From contig NZ_QKVL01000024.1 of the NCBI RefSeq assembly GCF_003231275.1, forward strand, positions 1-64,000: DNA of 64,000 bases, read 5' to 3'. Made by a program: the position numbers and the translations under genes. The notes beneath the pieces were generated by a model. That model saw only the letters and a list, made by a program, of their open reading frames with translations, was not told where the DNA came from and ran no database searches. Origin of the DNA: Pseudomonas huaxiensis (GTDB lineage Bacteria; Pseudomonadota; Gammaproteobacteria; Pseudomonadales; Pseudomonadaceae). This document shows positions 58,879-64,000 of this stretch, in pieces. Numbering within the stretch: position 1 is the stretch's first letter; every line of letters begins with the position of its first letter.

Positions 58879-59634
58879 ATGAATAAACTCCCGCAAATCA
58901 CCCTGGCGTTCTGGATCATGAAGATCTGCGCCACCACGCTTGGAGAGACAGCGGGTGACCTGCTGTCCATGACGCTCAACGTGGGTTACGCGCTGAGCTC
59001 CGTGATCCTGATCAGCCTGTTCCTGGTCACGCTGGTGACGCAGTTGTTTTCCAGGCGTTATCACCCGGTGCTGTACTGGCTGGTAATCCTCTCCACCAGC
59101 ACGGCCGGCACTACCATGTCGGACTTCATGGACCGCACCCTGGGCCTGGGTTATGCCACCGGCTCGGCGATTCTGATCGGCATTCTGGTGTTGACCTTCG
59201 CGCTGTGGCGCCTGAGTGGCGACCCGATCAACGTCAACAACATCAGCACCCGCCGCACGGAGCTGTTCTATTGGGTGGCGATCCTGTTTTCCAACACGCT
59301 GGGCACGGCCTTGGGCGACTACCTGGCCGACGACTCGGGTCTGGGCTTTGCCGGTGGCGCACTGGTGGTGGGTGCGGCGATCGGCCTGGTGGTGCTGGCG
59401 CGGTACTGGACGCGGATCTCGGGCGTGGTGCTGTTCTGGGTTGCCTTCGTCCTGACTCGGCCGTTCGGGGCGACCTTGGGCGACTTCCTGACCAAACCTC
59501 ACGAAAAAGGCGGGCTGGATTTCGGCACGGTGGGATCGTCATTGGTGCTGGGCGGGATCCTGTTGGGCTTCATCCTCATGGCGCATCACTTCAACCGGCG
59601 CGAGCAGCCGGTGCGGGTGGGCGAGTTGTCCTGA
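58879..59634 (+). CDS. COG4705-type membrane protein with four internal repeats
   Basis: A 251-residue inner-membrane protein with about eight TM segments. Four related motifs recur, each near the start of a helix pair: CATTLGETAGDLL, TSTAGTTMSDFMDRTLG, SNTLGTALGDYLADDSG and TRPFGATLGDFLTKP. Each has a small-residue T-x-G run and an acidic residue, suggesting a fourfold internal symmetry lining a cation path. The family is uncharacterised to my knowledge. The ATG at 58879 follows TCTGGAGCTTCGAGCCG. Divergent from the repeat-protein gene; ends at the terminator 59680-59705. Confidence 0.75.
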   Translation: MNKLPQITLAFWIMKICATTLGETAGDLLSMTLNVGYALSSVILISLFLVTLVTQLFSRRYHPVLYWLVILSTSTAGTTMSDFMDRTLGLGYATGSAILIGILVLTFALWRLSGDPINVNNISTRRTELFYWVAILFSNTLGTALGDYLADDSGLGFAGGALVVGAAIGLVVLARYWTRISGVVLFWVAFVLTRPFGATLGDFLTKPHEKGGLDFGTVGSSLVLGGILLGFILMAHHFNRREQPVRVGELS

Positions 59635-59679
59635 TTTCTGGGGCCGTCTTCAACGATCTGTTCCTGCGCGCATGAAAAA

Positions 59680-59705
59680 AGCCCCCGGCCAATTGGCCGG
59701 GGGCT
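59680..59705. terminator. Bidirectional terminator
   Basis: Perfect stem AGCCCCCGGCC / GGCCGGGGGCT around aatt, with an A run before and TTT after, between the convergent COG4705 and permease genes. Confidence 0.85.
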
Positions 59706-59737
59706 TTGTCTTTATTGCGGGCAGAGTAGCGTGTGGA

Positions 59738-61063
59738 TCAGTCCGTCGTGATTCGCGAATGTTTCTGGGTGTCCTTCATGAACACATACACCAGCAACGA
59801 GCAGGCGATACAGGCGGTGACGTACCAGTAGTAACCGGTTTCCATGTCGACGCTCTTGAACCACAGGGCCACGTATTCAGCGGTGCCGCCGAAGATCGAG
59901 ACAGTCAGGGCGTAAGGCAGGCCGACGCCCAGCGCGCGGATTTCGGTGGGGAACAGTTCGGCTTTGACCACGGCGTTGATCGAGGTGTAGCCGCTGACGA
60001 TGACCAGTGCCGCCATGATCAGGAAGAACGCGCCCCACCAGCTCTGGATGGTGTGCAGGGTAGTCAGGATCGGCACGGTGAAAATGGTACCGAGGACGCC
60101 GAAGGCGATCAGGATCGGACGTCGGCCGATCTTGTCGGAGAGGGCACCGATCACCGGTTGCAGGCACATGAACAGGAACAGGGTGGCTGCCGAGATCATG
60201 GTCGAGTCGGTGATGCTCATGCCGACGGTGTTGACCAGGTATTTCTGCATGTAGGTGGTGTAGGTGTAGAAGGCCAGGGTGCCGCCCATGGTCAGGCCGA
60301 CCACGGTGGCGAGTTCCTTCGGATGGCGCATCAGGGTGCGCATCAGGCTCTCTTTGGCTTTGGTTTTTTCCTTCTTGGTGAAGGAAGCGGTTTCTTCCAT
60401 GCCGCGACGCAGGTACAGCGCAACCACCGCGCACAGCGCGCCGATCACGAAGGGGACGCGCCAGCCCCAGGAGTAGAGCTGTTCGGTGGTCAGGGTCTGT
60501 TGCAGGACGATCAGCACGGCGAGGGCGATGAGCTGGCCGGAAATCAGCGTGACGTACTGGAAGCTGGAGAAGAACCCGCGGCGTTCCTTGGTGGCCATTT
60601 CGCTGAGGTAGGTCGCCGAGGTGCCGTATTCGCCACCTACCGACAGGCCCTGCATCAGGCGGGCGATGATCAGCAGGACCGGTGCGGCGACGCCGATAGT
60701 TTCATAGCTCGGGGTCAGGGCGATGACCAGGGAGCCGAAGCACATCAGCAATACCGAGGCCATCAGCGCGGCCTTGCGGCCTTTGCGGTCGGCGTAGATG
60801 CCCATCAGCCAGCCGCCGATCGGGCGCATCAGGAAGCCCACGGCGAAGATCGCGGCGGTGTTGAGCAGTTGCGCGGTGGTGTCGCCGGCAGGGAAGAAGG
60901 CCTTGGCGAAATACAGGGAAAATGCGGCGTAGACGTACCAGTCGTACCACTCGACCATGTTGCCGACCGATCCGCTGAAGATCGACTTGAGGCGACTGGA
61001 GGTGGTTTTTACCGGCGCGGGCGTGGCAATCGCCCCAGCAGGCACAGAGGTGGAGTTATCCAT
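59738..61063 (-). CDS. kgtP: MHS-family alpha-ketoglutarate/dicarboxylate permease
   Basis: A 441-residue 12-TM proton symporter of the KgtP group. It has GSVGNMVEWYDWYVYAAFSL in TM1, RPIGGWLMGIYADRKGRKAA in loop 2-3, LSVGGEYGTSATYLSEMATK in TM4 and FYTYTTYMQKYLVNTVGM in TM7. The N-terminal tail is polar (SVPAGAIATPAPVKTTSS). The ATG at 61061-61063 has AAGG 10 bases away; an upstream ATG (61076-61078) would add five residues. A sigma-54 promoter lies about 60 bases upstream, and a DctD-type activator is encoded next to it, as for C4-dicarboxylate or alpha-ketoglutarate uptake. It is paralogous to PcaT at 24254-25543. Confidence 0.88.
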   Translation of the reverse strand: MDNSTSVPAGAIATPAPVKTTSSRLKSIFSGSVGNMVEWYDWYVYAAFSLYFAKAFFPAGDTTAQLLNTAAIFAVGFLMRPIGGWLMGIYADRKGRKAALMASVLLMCFGSLVIALTPSYETIGVAAPVLLIIARLMQGLSVGGEYGTSATYLSEMATKERRGFFSSFQYVTLISGQLIALAVLIVLQQTLTTEQLYSWGWRVPFVIGALCAVVALYLRRGMEETASFTKKEKTKAKESLMRTLMRHPKELATVVGLTMGGTLAFYTYTTYMQKYLVNTVGMSITDSTMISAATLFLFMCLQPVIGALSDKIGRRPILIAFGVLGTIFTVPILTTLHTIQSWWGAFFLIMAALVIVSGYTSINAVVKAELFPTEIRALGVGLPYALTVSIFGGTAEYVALWFKSVDMETGYYWYVTACIACSLLVYVFMKDTQKHSRITTD

Positions 61064-61123
61064 TGACGGGACCTTCATCGTTGTTTTTGTGGAGCGCGCC
61101 GAAACGCAGCCTGGCGGGGCTAT

Positions 61124-61139
61124 AGCAGGAGCTGTGCCA
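61124..61139 (-). promoter_or_regulatory. Sigma-54 (-24/-12) promoter of the permease gene
   Basis: On the minus strand TGGCACAGCTCCTGCT matches the consensus TGGCAC-N6-TGCT/A spacing, with GG and GC 12 bp apart (centre to centre). It lies 61 bases upstream of the permease ATG, placing the start site about 50 bases ahead of the gene. The adjacent DctD-type activator gene supports it. Confidence 0.8.
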
Positions 61140-61155
61140 GGGGACTTCATCACCG

Positions 61156-61238
61156 TCATCGCTGGCAGGCCAGCTCCCACCAAAGCATTGAAACAGAGGC
61201 CTGCGAGGCCTCTGTGGGAGCTGGCTTGCCAGCGATAG
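61156..61238. repeat. REPIN-type inverted repeat
   Basis: Facing units gtcatcgctggcaggccagctcccac / gtgggagctggcttgccagcgatag. It lies just upstream of the sigma-54 promoter, between it and the dctD stop, a region where enhancer sites for the activator would be expected. Confidence 0.85.
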
Positions 61239-61323
61239 CGGTTCCACAAACAACAACAATGAAGAACAAATGAGCGGAAATCCGCTTATGCACAGACTGC
61301 ACTGAGCGGGAATCCGCCCATGT

Positions 61324-62658
61324 TTAAGGGCGTTCGAGAAAGTCTTCGCGGACCAGTCCGTGGCGCTGCATTTTTTCGTTAAGAGTGCGCCGCGGCAGTT
61401 GCAGTTCTTCCATCACCGCCTTGATTTCGCCCTTGTGCCGACGCAAAGAGGCGCGCAGGCAGTTGGCCTCGAAAGCCTCTTGTTGCGCGGCCAGGGACTG
61501 TCCGGGCTCTTCGGGAGGCGATGTTGGTTCGGCCAGACCGAGGGCATGGCGCTCGGCGGCGTTGGCCAGTTCGCGAACGTTGCCTGGCCAGTCGTGGCCA
61601 AGCAACTGGCCCAGTTGCGCGATGCTCAACTGCACCGCGCTGCGGCCAGTGCGTTCGGCGGCGTGGCGGGCGAAGTGTTCGAACAGCAGCGGGATGTCCT
61701 CACGCCGCTCGCGCAGCGGTGCCAGACGCAACTCGGCAATATTCAGCCGATACACCAGGTCTTCACGGAAACGTCCGGCACGGGCTTCTTCGAGCAGGTC
61801 GGGTTTGGTGGCGGCGATGATGCGCAGGTCCACCGCAATGCTCTGGTTGGAGCCGAGGCGTTCCAGGCGCTGCTCCTGAATCACCCGCAGCAGCTTGGCC
61901 TGCTGGGCCAGCGGCAGGCTTTCGATCTCGTCGAGGAACACCGTGCCGCCGTCGGCGTACTCCAGCTTGCCGATACGTTTGCCCTGGGCACCGGTGAAGG
62001 CGCCGCTTTCATGGCCGAACAGTTCGGCTTCGAACAGGTGTTCGGGGATGGCCGCGCAGTTCAGCGCGACGAAGGGTTTGTCGGCGCGCGGGCCGAAGTC
62101 GTGCAGACAGCGGGCGACACGTTCCTTGCCGCTGCCGGTTTCGCCACGGATCAGCACGTTGACCGGCAGGTTCGCCAGTTCCAGCACCTGGCGCCGCAGT
62201 TGCTGCATGCCTTGGGTCATGCCCAGCAGGGTGGACTCCAGCCGGCTCTTGATATCGGCCTGTTCGTGCAGGTGACGGTTTTCCAGGACCAGCCGGCGTT
62301 TTTCCAGGGCGCGGCACAGGCTGCCCATCAGGGCGTCGGGGCTGAAGGGCTTTTCAAGAAAGTCGTAGGCGCCGTTGCGTATGGCTTCGACGGCCATGGG
62401 CACGTCGCCATGGCCGGTCAGCAGGATCACCGGCAGGTCGGCGTCGCGGCTACGCAGTTGATCCAGCAGTTGCAGGCCGTCCATGCCGGGCATGCGCACA
62501 TCGCTGAGGATTACCCCGGGAAAGTGCGCCGGCAGGTTGGCCAGGCATTCGTCTGCACGGCTGAACAGCTTGACCTGGAAGCCCGATAGGCTCAGCCACT
62601 GCTCGACGGCGGTGCGGATGCTGGCTTCATCGTCGACGACAATCACCGAATTCAACAT
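61324..62658 (-). CDS. dctD: Sigma-54-dependent response regulator, DctD/MifR type
   Basis: A 444-residue NtrC-family activator. The receiver domain (1-120) has VVDDEASI, the phospho-acceptor in GVILSDVRMPGMDGL, and EKPFSPDAL. The AAA+ domain (about 145-380) has Walker A GETGSGKE, the sigma-54 contact loop ESGAFTGAQGKRIGKLEYAD, and Walker B GGTVFLDEIESL. A Fis-type HTH (KGEIKAVMEELQLPRRTLNE) ends the protein. It overlaps the kinase gene by seven bases, and the neighbouring permease has a sigma-54 promoter. Hence control of dicarboxylate or alpha-ketoglutarate uptake is likely; MifR is an alternative name. Confidence 0.9.
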   Translation of the reverse strand: MLNSVIVVDDEASIRTAVEQWLSLSGFQVKLFSRADECLANLPAHFPGVILSDVRMPGMDGLQLLDQLRSRDADLPVILLTGHGDVPMAVEAIRNGAYDFLEKPFSPDALMGSLCRALEKRRLVLENRHLHEQADIKSRLESTLLGMTQGMQQLRRQVLELANLPVNVLIRGETGSGKERVARCLHDFGPRADKPFVALNCAAIPEHLFEAELFGHESGAFTGAQGKRIGKLEYADGGTVFLDEIESLPLAQQAKLLRVIQEQRLERLGSNQSIAVDLRIIAATKPDLLEEARAGRFREDLVYRLNIAELRLAPLRERREDIPLLFEHFARHAAERTGRSAVQLSIAQLGQLLGHDWPGNVRELANAAERHALGLAEPTSPPEEPGQSLAAQQEAFEANCLRASLRRHKGEIKAVMEELQLPRRTLNEKMQRHGLVREDFLERP

Positions 62659-64000
62659 ACGGGCTCCGGATCGCGGGGAAGGGTGAAGCTGAAGCGGGCG
62701 CCGCCGGGCTGATTGTCGACCTGCAGGCGGCCACCGGCTTCGTGGATGATGCCATAGGAAATCGCCAGGCCGAGCCCGAGGCCTTCGCCCACCGGCTTGG
62801 TGGTGAAGAACGGATCGAACACGCTGCCCAGGTGTTCCGGGGCGATGCCGCCGCCGCTGTCGAGCACGCTCAGGCGCCAGCCGTCGCCTTCGCAGTCGAT
62901 GCGGATTTCCAGGCGGCGATAGCCTTTGCCGGCCATGGCATCCAGGGCGTTGTGCAGCAGGTTGATCAGCACTTGCTCCAGGCGAATCGCATCGCCGCGG
63001 ACCCAGGCCGGGCGGGCCAGGTACAGCGCGGTGCTGACGCTTTCGGCGCGCAGGCGGGTATCGAGCAGTTGCAGGGCGTGATCGACCACCGTGGCCAGGT
63101 CGAGGCTTTCGCGCAGGCCGCTGGGGCTGTTGCGGGCGAAGGTTTTCAGGTGCCCGGTGAGCGCGGCCATGCGCGTGAGCATCTGCTCCAGTGGTTGCAG
63201 GGCCTGGCGGGCTTCCTCGACGCGGTCGTGGTCCAGCAGCAGGCGCAGCGACGCCAGTTGCATGCGCTGGGTGGTCAGCGGCTGGTTCAGTTCGTGGGCG
63301 AGGGCGGTGGACATCTGCCCGAGCGCCGCCAGCTTGGTCGATTGCACCAGGCCTTCCTGAGCGGTGCGCAGGTCGCGGGTGCGCTCTTCCACCAGGCGCT
63401 CCAGCTCTTCGCGGCTGCGTTGGCGCAGGCGGGCCAGACGCAGGCGCTGGTTGACGAAGAGTACGGCGAAGACCAGGGTCAGCCAGATCGCTGCGGCGGC
63501 CAGCGCGGCGTTGCGCCCGTCATTGCCTGTCTGTGGCGTGCGCAGCAGGTGCAGGGTCCAGCCTTCGGTTTCCAGCGGCAGGCTTTCCCATAAGTAGTCC
63601 TGTGTGCCTTCCGGGCCCTGCACGCGGACCAGATTGCTGTTGTCGTCGAAGTGGTTGAGCACCTGACGCTGCAAGGGCACCAGGGGCTGTTTGTCGTACT
63701 GGCGGGTCTGTTCCAGTTCGTTGAAGTCATGGGCCGAGAGGGTGTTGAGCTTGCGGTAGCGCCAGCCTTCCTGGTTGGCGATGAAGACGATGCCGCGCGA
63801 GTCGCTGACCAGCAGCACGTCGTTGCCCTGGCGCCATTCCCGTTCCAGCTCGGGGAATTCCAGCTTGACCACCATGGCGCCGAGGAAGCGCTGGTTGTCG
63901 TCCTTCACCGCGCTGGACAGAAAGTAACCGGGAATGCCACTGGTCACGCCCACGGCGTAGAAGCGTCCGGTGCCCTGGCTGAGGGTCTGCTTGAAATAGG
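62652..64000 (-). CDS. dctB: Sensor histidine kinase, DctB/MifS type (partial, runs off window)
   Basis: The frame stays open to the window edge, so the true N-terminus is missing; the visible 449 codons hold the end of a dCache sensor domain (VTSGIPGYFLSSAV, LSAHDFNELEQTRQY, WTLHLLRTPQTGN), TM2 (NAALAAAAIWLTLVFAVLFV), a coiled linker (RLRLARLRQRSREELERLVE), the H-box ALAHELNQPLTTQRMQLASL, the N-box INLLHNALDAM, and G-boxes SVLDSGGGIAPEH and GLGLGLAISYGI. Cache-type DctB kinases sense C4-dicarboxylates, MifS alpha-ketoglutarate. Overlaps dctD by seven bases and is cotranscribed with it. Confidence 0.9.
   Translation of the reverse strand, partial: YFKQTLSQGTGRFYAVGVTSGIPGYFLSSAVKDDNQRFLGAMVVKLEFPELEREWRQGNDVLLVSDSRGIVFIANQEGWRYRKLNTLSAHDFNELEQTRQYDKQPLVPLQRQVLNHFDDNSNLVRVQGPEGTQDYLWESLPLETEGWTLHLLRTPQTGNDGRNAALAAAAIWLTLVFAVLFVNQRLRLARLRQRSREELERLVEERTRDLRTAQEGLVQSTKLAALGQMSTALAHELNQPLTTQRMQLASLRLLLDHDRVEEARQALQPLEQMLTRMAALTGHLKTFARNSPSGLRESLDLATVVDHALQLLDTRLRAESVSTALYLARPAWVRGDAIRLEQVLINLLHNALDAMAGKGYRRLEIRIDCEGDGWRLSVLDSGGGIAPEHLGSVFDPFFTTKPVGEGLGLGLAISYGIIHEAGGRLQVDNQPGGARFSFTLPRDPEPVC

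Overview
The window is a high-GC gammaproteobacterial chromosome segment, most likely from the Pseudomonas fluorescens group. The grounds are a full set of typical Pseudomonas proteins (MvaT, PctA-type chemoreceptor, pca enzymes, EmhABC/TtgABC pump, AtsA, AraC-type PobR, DctB/DctD), several GC-rich REPIN-type inverted repeats of the sort dispersed in Pseudomonas, and a gene order that from memory follows P. putida KT2440 in blocks (pykA...mvaT-purU...pit-pcaR-pcaK...pcaC-porin-ttgCBA-ttgR-MFS...kgtP-dctD-dctB). I saw no rRNA, tRNA, CRISPR array, prophage or intact insertion sequence.

Layout. 1-0.57 kb: a long inverted repeat without a credible gene. 0.57-9.2 kb: core metabolism and housekeeping (class I fumarase, ferredoxin/FAD reductase next to a MITE-like element, pyruvate kinase, a lipoprotein, PilZ protein, exonuclease I, MvaT, PurU). 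9.3-12.2 kb: an overlapping three-gene minus-strand operon (glycosyltransferase, DUF2334 deacetylase, UPF0104 flippase/LPG-synthase-like membrane protein). 12.3-17.9 kb: amino-acid chemoreceptor, DUF853 ATPase, PiT phosphate transporter and a small protein. 18.4-28.2 kb: the protocatechuate branch of the beta-ketoadipate pathway, pcaR-pcaK-pcaIJF-pcaT-pcaBDC. 28.2-37.1 kb: an insertion relative to the remembered P. putida order, with an Mpo1-like protein, a Crp/Fnr regulator and the sulfate-ester cluster atsA-atsC-atsB / atsR / sftR-like / atsK. 37.1-47.8 kb: OprD-family porin, EmhABC RND pump with its TetR repressor, a DMT exporter and a DHA2 drug exporter. 47.8-50.3 kb: pobA/pobR (4-hydroxybenzoate to protocatechuate) and a small membrane protein. 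50.3-59.6 kb: accessory genes (LysR/metallo-hydrolase, NAD(P)-binding protein, LysR/AruI-like ThDP decarboxylase, AraC regulator, ABM monooxygenase, flavoprotein, a secreted 13-residue tandem-repeat protein, a COG4705 membrane protein). 59.7-64 kb: an alpha-ketoglutarate/dicarboxylate MHS permease with a sigma-54 promoter and the DctD/DctB-type two-component system, the kinase running off the right edge.

How it works together. PcaK imports 4-hydroxybenzoate/protocatechuate, PobA makes protocatechuate, and PcaB, PcaC, PcaD, PcaIJ and PcaF convert the ring-cleavage product to succinyl-CoA and acetyl-CoA. The ring-cleaving dioxygenase pcaGH is not in this window. Reading the promoters, I find a common rule: two 9-bp sites of the type CGATnATCG set 19 bp apart in front of pcaR, pcaK and pcaI, and an identical 15-mer in front of the distant OprD porin, which suggests that porin belongs to the PcaR regulon although the ats cluster now separates it from pcaC. 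The most unusual gene is the tandem-repeat secreted protein at 58.1-58.5 kb. No clearly new multi-gene defence or mobile system was found.
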